Shown in pieces: positions 36,394 through 45,454 of a DNA stretch of 63,010 nucleotides (positions are counted from its first letter, which is position 1; each line of letters begins with the position of its first letter). Under the pieces are notes generated by a model. That model ran no database searches, had not been told where the DNA came from, and saw only the letters and a program-made list of their open reading frames with translations. A program made the translations under genes and the position numbers. Where the stretch lies: assembly GCA_004321925.1 (NCBI GenBank), contig SCQH01000096.1, positions 1-63,010 of the forward strand. The letters are read 5' to 3'. The DNA is from Nitrospirota bacterium (lineage in GTDB: Bacteria; Nitrospirota; Thermodesulfovibrionia; Thermodesulfovibrionales; UBA6898).

Positions 36394-38052
36394 TCACCGT
36401 CCCTTGATCGAATAGATATAGAGCATCGAACCCAGCGGATTTTCGCCCTTCAGGATATTCTCGAACTTGAGCCCCATAAAGGGACTTGAGAGCACGATGA
36501 CTTTATCACCGGCGACGGCATAGTCCAGCAGAGCACCTTTTATCCCGTCGATCATGGCCCCTTCTTCCATGGCAAAACCGTTCCACCAGAAATTCCTGAT
36601 CGCTGAACTCTTGTAGCCGACCGTCCTGACCGCCTCGGCAAGAGGGATCCTGGTGACGACCATGATCTCCCTCTGTCTCTGGAGCAGTCTGTCCTTCACC
36701 GACCAGACCTCGGGGTCGAGATAGCCCGCGGGTGACGTTTTTGCAAAGCTGGATATAAAGCCGCCGGTCGGGGCAGCGCTCTTCCAGGTCCTCGTCCCCT
36801 TGTCGTCGTAGAGGTTCAGATAACCCTTTTCATCATATGCAAACACAAGTTTTTCTTTTGAGGGACCTTCAACGAATACGAAGTCGTAGATATTGACCCC
36901 TTTGGGGGTCCTGACCTTTTCGCCGGTCCTGAACTCTCCGTTCCAGACAATGTTGAGGATATCCTTACTGAACCCGTCGTTGGCAGAATAGGCCTGCGCG
37001 ATGAGCCCGTTGCCGCTCCTTCTGAGAAAGTGCCTGGTCTCCCATAGCTTCGTAAAGCCCGAACCGTTAAATTCATAGACAGAGGAGACCACCTCATTGT
37101 TCTTCATCGAGGTGACCACCACCTCGTCCTTTCCGTTCTTGTTAAGGTCAACGGTATCGATCCAGAGGTGATCATCAGTGGCGGACCCTTTGATCTCCCA
37201 TAAGGGCTGCAGATCGGTCCCGGGCATGTAGACGCGAATGTCCTTGCCGTTGCTGATCAGGAGTTCCTGCCGTCCATCCCCGTCAATGTCGGCCGACGCC
37301 ACGAACCTGCCCCTGAAGGACAGATCGAACGTCATGACCGGGTCCCCGCTCCCCGGCGAGAAAAGGCGTTCGCTGAATCTCAGTTCCTTCGAAATATCGG
37401 CCCCGATCTTTATCTCCGTATCCAGAAAGAGTGAACCGTCAGAGACCCAGTACGCGCGCTCCCTGAAAAAAGTTGTCTTGTCCGCCTCCCGTGCGGTCAG
37501 GATGACGGCAACTTCAACGCCGAGCTTGGCGGCCTCGGCCAGCACGGTCTTCTCATCGCCGGTCTCGAGGGCAGTATCGACCATCTCTATCCTGCCCGAG
37601 GACTTCAGCTTCCGGTAGAGGTCATCCGCAAGGTACCAGTCCATCCCCTTGTCCTGACAAAAAAGCATTCTGACCCTGGTGTCCGACAGCCTCACCCTGT
37701 CGCCCGGCCGCGCTTCACCCGTGATCATCACCCCTGAGGATGAGTCAGCCCCGGCCTCTTTTGTCTGAAACACCCCAACGGCCGCCTCGACCTTGCCGAT
37801 AACCTCCCGGGTCACCGGATGCAGGAACGGTTCGCCTTCCCTGAGGGCCTTCAGCCTCATGCCGGGCTTCAGCCCGTCCTTGTCGGAGAGCGTCACCGTG
37901 ACCTTGCCGGATACGACGCTCAGGACCGTGCCTGACATCGGCTTAAAATATGAAAGGGTCGTCTGTGAAAGTTTTGTTATCGGATCATCCTCTGCATGGG
38001 CAAGGGAGCCGAGCAGCAAAAAGCATAATAGAACTATCCCTGATCTTCTCAA
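36394..38052 (-). CDS. Secreted FG-GAP/VCBS-repeat protein
   Basis: 552 residues with a signal peptide (1-20, cleavage at AHA). An N-terminal region (about 40-215) contains a short SH3-like segment (GTVLSVVSGKVTVTLSDKDG). The C-terminal propeller-like part has FG-GAP/VCBS calcium-site motifs (ADIDGDGRQELLIS and VDLNKNGKDEVVVTS). It probably stays in the periplasm or outer envelope. The start is TTG, overlapping the GH57 TGA (TTGA), so coupled translation is likely; it sits between a glucanotransferase and uppS. Function unknown. Confidence 0.8.
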   Translation of the reverse strand: MRRSGIVLLCFLLLGSLAHAEDDPITKLSQTTLSYFKPMSGTVLSVVSGKVTVTLSDKDGLKPGMRLKALREGEPFLHPVTREVIGKVEAAVGVFQTKEAGADSSSGVMITGEARPGDRVRLSDTRVRMLFCQDKGMDWYLADDLYRKLKSSGRIEMVDTALETGDEKTVLAEAAKLGVEVAVILTAREADKTTFFRERAYWVSDGSLFLDTEIKIGADISKELRFSERLFSPGSGDPVMTFDLSFRGRFVASADIDGDGRQELLISNGKDIRVYMPGTDLQPLWEIKGSATDDHLWIDTVDLNKNGKDEVVVTSMKNNEVVSSVYEFNGSGFTKLWETRHFLRRSGNGLIAQAYSANDGFSKDILNIVWNGEFRTGEKVRTPKGVNIYDFVFVEGPSKEKLVFAYDEKGYLNLYDDKGTRTWKSAAPTGGFISSFAKTSPAGYLDPEVWSVKDRLLQRQREIMVVTRIPLAEAVRTVGYKSSAIRNFWWNGFAMEEGAMIDGIKGALLDYAVAGDKVIVLSSPFMGLKFENILKGENPLGSMLYIYSIKGR

Positions 38053-40124
38053 TGTGTATCCTCCAAAAAACGAATCGTAAATTCAAAATCCTTTTTTCCA
38101 TTCAGCTTAAGGGCATGCACGAAAAGAAGCGCGGTGCCCTGGTACAGCCTTTCGATCCCCTGTTCAGACAACGATATGGTCTCGACCGGATAATGCCAGA
38201 GGCTGACCGGTTCCCGGAACGCAAAGACCGTTCTGAGCTTCAGGTAGCCTTCCGTGAGTGCAAACTCTTTCAGGTTGTTATGGGTCCCCATGCTCCTGAT
38301 GGAGAGGGTCTCTTCCCCGGTCTGTATGTTCGCATACGGTGACCCCAGCAGCGAGACATTCATCTCCTGGGCAAAGATGCCTGAATAGCTGCCTTCGAGC
38401 GTATAGGCTATGGTCAGTTCGTTCCTGCCGGTGATCGTGATCCGTTTATCGATCCGCATCGGCCTCTCCAGGATCGTCCCTTCCCGGGTAAAGGTAATGA
38501 TCGTGTCCCTGGTCTTCCGGATGCAGTCCATCGCATAGGGGGCCCCGATAAAATCACCCAGCTCTTCATAGTCTGATTTTGCCACTGCCTGCAGGTCTGT
38601 CCCTGACGACAGGAAATGATCAAGCAGAGAGGCCCTGCGGTACGCATCAAAAACAAGATAATCGGCCAGCCCCTCCTCTTTCAGCACCAGTTGCTCATGG
38701 ATGGTCTTTGTCGCATCTCCGGCCGCTTCCGTGGCCCTGGCGATCTTCGAATGATAGGCCTCGGGCCTTCTTGAGAGTATATCGAGTATATTTACCGGGT
38801 TCTTTTTCAGGGAGATCTCGGTGAGGCTGCCGCCGAGTTCGGTCGCCACGACCGTAAGGTTCCTGGTACTGACAATAACCTCCTCGTGGCCGTCGCAATC
38901 AAAATCAGACTGGACGATCCGCGGATATTCCTTCAGCACGTCCCCGGCGAGCGATTCGGCACGAAGCAGGTGCCGGTAGAGCGCCGATCTCAGGTGAGGC
39001 AGGTAGAGTCCGCCAAAGACCCCGTGCCAGTAAGCATCGTTGCACTGCCCCTTCCATAATTCATCAAGCGCCTTTTTGCCTTTCACGCTGTCCGTCTTCA
39101 GCGCTTCGTGGACCTGGCCGCTGATCATGCTCATGCGCTTGTGCAGATGGTTTGCCTCAGGATATTTCACCATGAACGAACGCCATATGCCCCCCCTGAG
39201 AAGCGGTTTCGACCGCTCTCCCATGACCTTTGAAAGTTCCTTCAGCACATATTCATACTCCAGGGCTGCCTCTGAAGGCAGTGTCCATTCACCCATTTCA
39301 CGGTATGAGGCGGTCGGCAGGTAGACCCTCCCCAGAGGCCGGAACCGGGCATGATAATCGCTGAAGGTCGTGGTCTCGATCCAGTCTGAGTTTCTCCTGA
39401 GCTCGGTGAAGAAATTATTGAGCCACCCGTCCTCATAACAGTGCTTATAGGTCTTCGGCCATACGCCGAACTTTTCACCGTCATCGGCCATGGTCAGCAG
39501 GGGGTCGCCGCCCCGCATATAGATGGACCTGAAATAGGAAAAGAGCTCGTCAACCGACCTAAACGGTATAAAGTAGCGTAACTTCTCGCTCCCCGGGAAG
39601 ACGCTGACGACAGATCCCTCATCCTCAGTGTTGTAGTACCCCAGGAGGTCGCCGTCGACCAGACCCGTCAGTTTGAAGTGATAATCGTCCACCGGGAGAT
39701 AGGAGATATTGGCGCGGGCGATGAACTTCGGCATCTGCGGCTCCCAGACCCTTTCCGCAAGCCACATGCCGCGGGGATCATAGTCCATATGCTTTTTAAT
39801 GAACCCCGAGAGAGCGGTGATCTGGCTCACCCTGTCCTTTTCAGGGAGGACCGACAGGATCGGTTCATAGAACCCGCCGGACAGGATCTCGACCCGCCCG
39901 TCAGAGACGAGCGACCGTATCATACCGATGGCCTCGGGGTGATGGTCATTGATCCAGGAAAGGAGATACCCGGAATAATGGAGCACGACCCTGATCTCGG
40001 GATGTCCCATCAGCGTCTCAAGGAACGGGAGATAGGACTTCAGGTAACAGTCCTCAAGGACATGGTCGAAATTGCCGACCGGCTGATGGTTATGGAACGC
40101 TAAAATAAGATGAAGTTTCGACAT
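38049..40124 (-). CDS. GH57 4-alpha-glucanotransferase/alpha-amylase family
   Basis: 691 residues. The N-terminal GH57 (beta/alpha)7 barrel starts LILAFHNHQPVGNFDHV. The nucleophile is E124 in WLAERVWEPQ and the acid/base residue is D214 in TMADDGEKFG. These align almost number for number with Glu123 and Asp214 of Thermococcus litoralis 4-alpha-glucanotransferase. The C-terminal half matches the DUF1925/DUF1926 beta domains usual for this type. Its likely role is maltodextrin disproportionation with glycogen turnover (glgB is at 5.5-7.4 kb). No signal peptide, so cytoplasmic. First gene of GH57/FG-GAP/uppS/cdsA/TonB. Confidence 0.92.
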   Translation of the reverse strand: MSKLHLILAFHNHQPVGNFDHVLEDCYLKSYLPFLETLMGHPEIRVVLHYSGYLLSWINDHHPEAIGMIRSLVSDGRVEILSGGFYEPILSVLPEKDRVSQITALSGFIKKHMDYDPRGMWLAERVWEPQMPKFIARANISYLPVDDYHFKLTGLVDGDLLGYYNTEDEGSVVSVFPGSEKLRYFIPFRSVDELFSYFRSIYMRGGDPLLTMADDGEKFGVWPKTYKHCYEDGWLNNFFTELRRNSDWIETTTFSDYHARFRPLGRVYLPTASYREMGEWTLPSEAALEYEYVLKELSKVMGERSKPLLRGGIWRSFMVKYPEANHLHKRMSMISGQVHEALKTDSVKGKKALDELWKGQCNDAYWHGVFGGLYLPHLRSALYRHLLRAESLAGDVLKEYPRIVQSDFDCDGHEEVIVSTRNLTVVATELGGSLTEISLKKNPVNILDILSRRPEAYHSKIARATEAAGDATKTIHEQLVLKEEGLADYLVFDAYRRASLLDHFLSSGTDLQAVAKSDYEELGDFIGAPYAMDCIRKTRDTIITFTREGTILERPMRIDKRITITGRNELTIAYTLEGSYSGIFAQEMNVSLLGSPYANIQTGEETLSIRSMGTHNNLKEFALTEGYLKLRTVFAFREPVSLWHYPVETISLSEQGIERLYQGTALLFVHALKLNGKKDFEFTIRFLEDTH

Positions 40125-40279
40125 TATAATTTAGTAGTACAGGACCAGATGCCTCGTTCGTCTACAGTTTCCTCCGGTCAGAACTCTGCTTTATGTATGG
40201 TCTTACACTATACCACAAACAAGAATACGGTTTAAAGCATCAGGAGGCCCGGTATTGAGCTGAATGCCGGGGGACTGTT

Positions 40280-41377
40280 TCAGAGTATGACGAGGTTGTC
40301 CCGATGTATGATCTCGTCGGAATATTTATACCCGAGGGACACTTCGATCTCCGAGGACTGCCTGCCGCTGATCTTCCTGACATCCTCCGACGAGTAATTG
40401 GTAAGACCTTTTGCTATGCGTTTGCCCCTGGCATCGGCGCAATAGACCGGGTCGCCCGGCTCGAATTCGCCGGAAACCGAAACGACCCCCGAGGGCAGGA
40501 GGCTCCTGCCCATCTCTTTGAGCGCCCTGACAGCACCGTCGTCAAGGACGAGCGTGCCCATTGCACGGCTGCTGTAAGCTATCCAGCCCTTCCGGTGGGA
40601 TATCCTCTGGCAGCAGGGCCCGAAGACCGTGCCCTGCTGCTTTCCCTTCATCAGCGAGACGAGCAGTCCCTTTTTCCCGCCGTTGACGATAGAGACGCAA
40701 ATGCCGTGCGACGTCGCCTTCCGGGCAGCAAGGACCTTCGAATACATCCCTCCGGTTCCGACCGCACTGCCGGCTCCTCCGGCCAGCTTTTCGATCGCGG
40801 GGGTGATCTCCGCGACGAGAGGTATCAGTTCGGCCGCGGCATTGACCCGCGGGTCTTCCTTATAGAGCCCGTCGACATCAGAGAGGATGATGAGTTGCTC
40901 TGCCTCGATCAGGATCGCCACCAGGGCGGCAAGGTTGTCATTGTCCCCGAACTTTATCTCATCCGTCACCACCGTGTCGTTCTCATTGACGATCGGGACA
41001 ACCCCATAGGAAAGGAGCGTCTGAAGCGTGTTCTTTGAATTGATATAGCGTTTGCGGTGGGAAAGGTCATCGCGGGTCAGCAGGACCTGGGCGACCTTGG
41101 TGTCATGTTCGCCGAAGCTCTTTTCATAAGCCCACATGAGGCTGCTCTGCCCGATCGCTGCGGCGGCCTGCTTCAGCTTTATGTCCCGGGGCTTTTCCGT
41201 AAGCCCGAGCTTCTTCATGCCGGCGGCAACGGCCCCCGACGAGACAACAACGATCTCATATCCCGTGCCCTTCACCGCGACGATGTCGGAGGCAAGGGCC
41301 AGGATCCGTTTCATATTCAGGCCTTCCTGCTTATCGGCCAGGATATTGCTTCCTATTTTAACAACTATTCGTTTCAT
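40280..41377 (-). CDS. proB: Glutamate 5-kinase with PUA domain
   Basis: First enzyme of proline synthesis. 365 residues: an amino-acid-kinase domain (1-255; VVKIGSNIL, VVSSGAVAAGM, IVNENDTV, FGDNDNLAALVA) and a C-terminal PUA domain (about 275-355). No proA follows in the window. No Shine-Dalgarno is present; a near-consensus promoter ends seven nt before the ATG. Confidence 0.96.
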   Translation of the reverse strand: MKRIVVKIGSNILADKQEGLNMKRILALASDIVAVKGTGYEIVVVSSGAVAAGMKKLGLTEKPRDIKLKQAAAAIGQSSLMWAYEKSFGEHDTKVAQVLLTRDDLSHRKRYINSKNTLQTLLSYGVVPIVNENDTVVTDEIKFGDNDNLAALVAILIEAEQLIILSDVDGLYKEDPRVNAAAELIPLVAEITPAIEKLAGGAGSAVGTGGMYSKVLAARKATSHGICVSIVNGGKKGLLVSLMKGKQQGTVFGPCCQRISHRKGWIAYSSRAMGTLVLDDGAVRALKEMGRSLLPSGVVSVSGEFEPGDPVYCADARGKRIAKGLTNYSSEDVRKISGRQSSEIEVSLGYKYSDEIIHRDNLVIL

Positions 41378-41384
41378 CCCGAAG

Positions 41385-41413
41385 ATTATACCGTACCGGG
41401 CGTCCTTTGTCGA
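41385..41413 (-). promoter_or_regulatory. proB promoter, leaderless-type
   Basis: On the minus strand: -35 TCGACA (41408-41413), 17-nt spacer, -10 TATAAT (41385-41390), then seven nt to the proB ATG. Confidence 0.6.
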
Positions 41414-41450
41414 TACGAAGTCAGACCACGACCTGCAACTGAAGCGTTAC

Positions 41451-41732
41451 ATGAGGAATACAAATTTTATTGAATTGGGCGCACAGGGAGATTACGAAAA
41501 AAAGAAGCTGAGGGAACTGGAAAAAGAGATACTATGCCTTCAGACAGGTCCGGAGGTCTGGCAGTTGGCCAAAACTCTGGCCCAGGAATGCAGAAAGAGC
41601 GGCCGAACGGCTCCGTCTGCTGATCTGATAATAGCAGCCTGCGCCCTGTATAACCATGCAGCAATAGAGCACTCTGATGATCCTATTGACAGGATTCTCA
41701 AAGTCAACGCTGCCGCAAAAAGAAAATCATAA
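41451..41732 (+). pseudogene. Remnant of a PIN-domain (VapC-like) protein
   Basis: 93 codons whose C-terminal half matches the end of VapC-type PIN nucleases: an alpha-helical stretch (VWQLAKTLAQECRKSGRTAP), then SADLIIAACALYNHAAIEHSD. The last two match the conserved acidic residue with DLLIAA and the H-x-D element. The N-terminal catalytic strand (usually DTSxLI) is missing from the reading frame. In-frame sequence just upstream (FVDTKSD, around 41407-41427) may be a decayed relic of it. No antitoxin gene is adjacent. It is interpreted as a truncated, probably inactive fragment; a short active protein is less likely. Confidence 0.5.
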
Positions 41733-41953
41733 AACATGAGACAGGGCACAAGCCCCCTCTTTTAATTCTGACACCACATTCTAAACTTTCGTCTTCTTCC
41801 TGGACTTCAGGTTAATGACCTAAGCGAGCCCTGATACTTATTCTTGTAAATCATCAGTCTGCTGCAAGATCAAGCAGAGCTGTAGAAAAAGTGGTATGGT
41901 CATAGCCCATTCATAGCCTATCGTGAACTTCTGCAAAGTTCCTTTCGCAGGCG

Positions 41954-42970
41954 TTATTGAATCCGGATAATGTTTACCCTGCTAAAATTTGTCACCACAA
42001 GAGTTCCATTGCTTTGGGCAATATAGAATGCAATTTTGTCGCCGGCGGCACAATTAACCAAGCCAGTTGAAGCAATCTCTTTGGTCCAGGGACCGTAAAC
42101 GATATTGGCTCCAGAGTTGCCGGCTTGAATGCCGTTCTTGTGTGTGCGCATGCTCACATAAGATGCTGTCCCGCCCCCCACTGAATAATTATAGTGAAAA
42201 AGATACAATCCGGCATTGGTGACGGTAAAGGAGGTCGCCCCATCAGGGGTGATATCAGTGCCAGTGATGCCCGAGGCGAAATTCGTCAGATTAAAGGGGA
42301 TATATGAGCCCTGGATTAAAGTAGGGGTAGAGTTCGCAACTCCATCGTAATAGGCACTGGCGAGAGAACCCTGTGGCCCGGTAGCCCCAGTCGCCCCGGT
42401 GGGTCCCTGTGGGCCGGTGGCACCAGTCGGCCCGGTTAAACCTACAGGACCCTGAAGACCTGTTGGCCCAGTGGCACCCGTTAAGCCGATCGGACCCTGT
42501 GGCCCCATAGCACCTGTTGCCCCGGTGTCCCCTTTCGGGCCGCGCGGCCCCATCGGACCCCTGTCGTCAACGCCAACCTGCAGCCCGTAAACACCCTTCA
42601 CCTTAAACCTCATCGGATCTGATCCGGGGATGAGCTCAAGATCCACATCCACATACTTCGTGTCGTTGCTCACCCCGTTCATGGCAAGCTTTGGGATGCT
42701 CAATATGCCTGTCTCTGAGTTAAAGGTAGCCACGATGCCCAACCCGGGGGCAACCTCCTGTGCACTGTTGAGTTGAAACTCCATTCCTGTACCATCCGTT
42801 GCCTTCAGATAGGCATCATACATGCCTGACCCCGGAACATCCACCATATACAGATGCAGGTTCCCGTCGGATGAAAAGGTCGCATCTCCCCAGGCACTGC
42901 CCATTACTGTAAAAACAAGCAGAACAACCCTAACAACGGAACCGATATATCCCTTCTTCTCCTTTTTCAT
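41954..42970 (-). CDS. Secreted collagen-like repeat protein
   Basis: 338 residues: a signal peptide (about 10-29), a beta-rich N-domain (30-135), about 22 Gly-X-Y triplets (about 137-203; [20 protein letters not shown] and on, rich in GAT/GPT/GPQ), then a C-terminal domain (205-338) resembling the trimeric C1q/TNF-like heads of bacterial collagen-like proteins ([15 protein letters not shown] in part). Probably an extracellular fibre. The triplet region is repetitive at DNA level and could vary in length between strains. Confidence 0.85.
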   Translation of the reverse strand: MKKEKKGYIGSVVRVVLLVFTVMGSAWGDATFSSDGNLHLYMVDVPGSGMYDAYLKATDGTGMEFQLNSAQEVAPGLGIVATFNSETGILSIPKLAMNGVSNDTKYVDVDLELIPGSDPMRFKVKGVYGLQVGVDDRGPMGPRGPKGDTGATGAMGPQGPIGLTGATGPTGLQGPVGLTGPTGATGPQGPTGATGATGPQGSLASAYYDGVANSTPTLIQGSYIPFNLTNFASGITGTDITPDGATSFTVTNAGLYLFHYNYSVGGGTASYVSMRTHKNGIQAGNSGANIVYGPWTKEIASTGLVNCAAGDKIAFYIAQSNGTLVVTNFSRVNIIRIQ

Positions 42971-43239
42971 ACTACCTCCCTATTAATTTCGGTATCATAA
43001 AATGCTGTCTTTTTTAGTGAATATAGTGAATCGTATATCAGGTCTTTTTTTTGGCTCACTGCGATTTTCTGACACATTGTATCACAAAAACTGCTTTTGA
43101 AATCTCTCTCCAGGTATTTCCGAAGGTGTCTTATTCTGGTTGTAATCTCGAAAAGTTTGCGGTTTCTTGAAAGTAGCGGATTGTCGATGAACTATTCTGA
43201 CACTGTCCGCTAGGCCAGACAAGCGATAACATAAACTTA

Positions 43240-44274
43240 TTAGAGCGGCAGGTACGGCTTTGGGTTTAGGCCGGGACCGGCGCATTCTCCTTTTGCAAAA
43301 CGGTGGTAGCCGGCAGCGGCGATCATCGCGGCATTGTCCGTGCATAAGGCGATCGAGGGGATGAAGACCCCGATATTTTTTTGCCGGCACATTTCGATCA
43401 TTGCTTTCCTGAGGCCGCTGTTGGCAGAGACCCCGCCTGAAAGGACGACCCGGGTCAGTCCCTGCTGCTGCAGCGCCGCTTCTGTCTTTCTGACGAGAAC
43501 ATCAATGACCGCAGACTGGAAGGACGCGGCAATGTCCCTGATCAGCCGGGGCTCAAGCGCTTCCCGCGCCTCTGTCTTGCCGGCCCTCCCGGCCCCTGCC
43601 CCCTGCCGCCTGACAAAATTGAGCACTGCGGTCTTCAGACCGCTGAAGCTGAAATCAAGGCTCTCGGGAAGATATGCCCGGGGGAAATCGATAGCACCGG
43701 GGTCCCCCTCAGCGGCAAGCCTGTCGATCACCGGCCCGCCGGGATATCCGAGTCCGAGGATCTTTGAGACCTTGTCATAGGCCTCACCGGCAGCATCGTC
43801 ACGGGTCCTGCCGAGTTCGCGGTATTGTCCGTAATCCGTCGCAGCATACAGGCTGGTATGCCCTCCGGAGACGACCAGGGAGAGGAACGGAAATTCCGGT
43901 TTCGGCTCTTCGAGGAAGGCTGACAGCAGGTGTCCCTCGAGGTGGTTGACGGCAACAAGCGGGATACCCGCCGCATAACATACTGCCTTGGCAAAGGAAC
44001 ATCCGATGAGGAGAGACCCGATCAGTCCCGGGCCGTGACAGACGGCGACCGCAGATAGGTCCTTCAGGGAGATCCCGGCCGATCTCAGCGCCTCGTCGAC
44101 CACCGGCATGATCCTCTCAATATGCATCCTCGAGGCGAGTTCCGGCACAATACCGCCGTATTTCGCATGGGTGTCGGCCTGGCCGGAAACGATATTTGAT
44201 ATGATCCGGTCCCCGTCCTCCACAACTGCCGCTGACGTATCATCGCATGAGGTGTCAATTCCGAGAATAAGCAT
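43240..44274 (-). CDS. tsaD: tRNA N6-threonylcarbamoyladenosine transferase subunit TsaD
   Basis: Transfers threonylcarbamoyl to A37 of ANN-decoding tRNAs. 344 residues, ASKHA fold: GIDTSCDDTSAAVV at the start, iron-site HLEGH in AVNHLEGHLL, LVVSGGHTSLY and VVLSGGVSANSGLR. Length and motifs are complete. A TATAAT box lies five nt before the ATG and no Shine-Dalgarno is visible. It is divergent from rplM. Confidence 0.96.
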   Translation of the reverse strand: MLILGIDTSCDDTSAAVVEDGDRIISNIVSGQADTHAKYGGIVPELASRMHIERIMPVVDEALRSAGISLKDLSAVAVCHGPGLIGSLLIGCSFAKAVCYAAGIPLVAVNHLEGHLLSAFLEEPKPEFPFLSLVVSGGHTSLYAATDYGQYRELGRTRDDAAGEAYDKVSKILGLGYPGGPVIDRLAAEGDPGAIDFPRAYLPESLDFSFSGLKTAVLNFVRRQGAGAGRAGKTEAREALEPRLIRDIAASFQSAVIDVLVRKTEAALQQQGLTRVVLSGGVSANSGLRKAMIEMCRQKNIGVFIPSIALCTDNAAMIAAAGYHRFAKGECAGPGLNPKPYLPL

Positions 44275-44279
44275 GGGGT

Positions 44280-44285
44280 ATTATA
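44280..44285 (-). promoter_or_regulatory. Candidate -10 box of tsaD, leaderless-type spacing
   Basis: TATAAT on the minus strand, five nt before the tsaD ATG. No convincing -35 box. Confidence 0.4.
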
Positions 44286-44296
44286 TAAGAGTCAGG

Positions 44297-44326
44297 TTGA
44301 CATTTTCATGCTGTTTGCATTACATT
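44297..44326 (+). promoter_or_regulatory. rplM-rpsI promoter
   Basis: -35 TTGACA (44297-44302), 18-nt spacer, -10 TACATT (44321-44326). A leader of about 30 nt follows, with AAGGAAGG about 13 nt before the rplM ATG. Confidence 0.5.
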
Positions 44327-44364
44327 ATTCAATCTAATTTTATAAGGAAGGTATTTCATCAGCA

Positions 44365-44790
44365 ATGAAGACTCTGTTCGCAAAAAAAAGTGATATTCAG
44401 CAGAAATGGTATGTTATTGATGCAAAGGACGCCGTGCTCGGCAGACTGGCAGTGAAAATTGCCACCTTCATCAGGGGCAAGAACAAACCGATCTTCACCC
44501 CGAACGTCGATACCGGCGATTTCGTGATCGTGGTGAATGCCGATAAGATCAGGCTGACCGGCAACAAGATGGCCGACAAGGTCTACTACCATCACACCGG
44601 GTATATCGGCGGGATCAAGGCCCAGACCGCTCAGGAGCTTTCGGACAAAAGACCTGAGACGATCATCGAGAAGGCGGTATGGGGCATGCTCCCGAAGAAC
44701 AGGCTCGGCAGGGCAATGATAAAGAAGCTCAAGGTATATAAGGGCCCTGAACATCCGCACCAGGCCCAGGCACCCGAAGTACTGCAATAA
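44365..44790 (+). CDS. rplM: 50S ribosomal protein L13
   Basis: 141 residues, standard length. Family landmarks: [41 protein letters not shown] and [13 protein letters not shown]. First gene of the conserved rplM-rpsI pair, 30 nt before rpsI. The Shine-Dalgarno (AAGGAAGG) is somewhat far from the ATG (13 nt), but the N-terminus matches the family from this codon. Confidence 0.98.
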   Translation: MKTLFAKKSDIQQKWYVIDAKDAVLGRLAVKIATFIRGKNKPIFTPNVDTGDFVIVVNADKIRLTGNKMADKVYYHHTGYIGGIKAQTAQELSDKRPETIIEKAVWGMLPKNRLGRAMIKKLKVYKGPEHPHQAQAPEVLQ

Positions 44791-44820
44791 ATAATAAAGG
44801 ATTAAAGGAGTCTATATTTC

Positions 44821-45213
44821 ATGGCAGAAATCAAGTATAACGCAATAGGCCGGAGGAAGACATCGATCGCCCAGGTCAGCCTCACACACGGAACAGGAAA
44901 GATCACCGTCAACAAAAAACCGATTGACACCTATTTCCCGAGGGAGACCCTCCGGATGATCATCCGCCAGCCGTTCGAGCTCATCGGCGCCACCGGCAAG
45001 CATGACATTACCGTCAGCGTCAACGGCGGAGGTCCGACCGGTCAGGCAGGAGCGGTCAGGCTCGGCATTTCACGTGCCCTGCTGAAGATGGATTCCGACC
45101 TGAGACCCAAACTGAAGAAGGAAGGGTTTCTCACCAGGGACCCGAGGGAAACAGAGCGCAAGAAATACGGGCTTAAGGGCGCACGGAAACGTTTCCAGTT
45201 CTCAAAGAGATAA
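44821..45213 (+). CDS. rpsI: 30S ribosomal protein S9
   Basis: 130 residues with the family N-terminus [14 protein letters not shown] and the invariant basic C-terminus [11 protein letters not shown] that reaches the P-site tRNA. Good AAAGGAG ribosome site. It is followed by a strong intrinsic terminator. Confidence 0.98.
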   Translation: MAEIKYNAIGRRKTSIAQVSLTHGTGKITVNKKPIDTYFPRETLRMIIRQPFELIGATGKHDITVSVNGGGPTGQAGAVRLGISRALLKMDSDLRPKLKKEGFLTRDPRETERKKYGLKGARKRFQFSKR

Positions 45214-45241
45214 TAAGGAAACACTATATAGATTATCTAAA

Positions 45242-45268
45242 GGCCCGTTTCACAACGGGCCTTTTTTT
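45242..45268 (+). terminator. Intrinsic terminator of rplM-rpsI
   Basis: Perfect 8-bp stem GGCCCGTT/AACGGGCC with a 4-nt loop, followed by seven T residues. Confidence 0.93.
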
Positions 45269-45328
45269 ATTATCATTTATTCTATTAAGGGTATCATAGA
45301 AGAGATTTATTGAATAGATATTATTCAG

Positions 45329-45405
45329 AAAATCTCCCCTCACCCCTCTTTTCCAAAGAGGGGCATTATTCCTCCCGTTGGAAAAGGGAGGGTAGGAGGG
45401 ATTTT
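45329..45405. repeat. Intergenic imperfect inverted repeat (CCCCTC...GAGGGG type)
   Basis: About 77 bp whose outer ends (AAATCTCCCCTC and GGAGGGATTTT) are near inverted copies and which also contains nested pairs (CCCCTCTTTTCC with GGAAAAGGGAGGG). It lies between the rpsI terminator and argC. It resembles dispersed non-coding repeats seen in several anaerobe genomes; no second copy is in this window. Confidence 0.6.
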
Positions 45406-45454
45406 ATAAATCAATGTTTCAAGACGGTTCATTAAGAACCAAAGGATAAAAATT

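Noticed and set aside
40120-40130. TATAAT at the start of the GH57 gene as its promoter
   Set aside because: The hexamer overlaps the ATG itself (TATAATG), so transcription from it would begin inside the gene.
43082-43390. 102-codon minus-strand frame after tsaD
   Set aside because: It overlaps the tsaD 3' end in another frame, is Arg/Pro-rich, and has no ribosome site.
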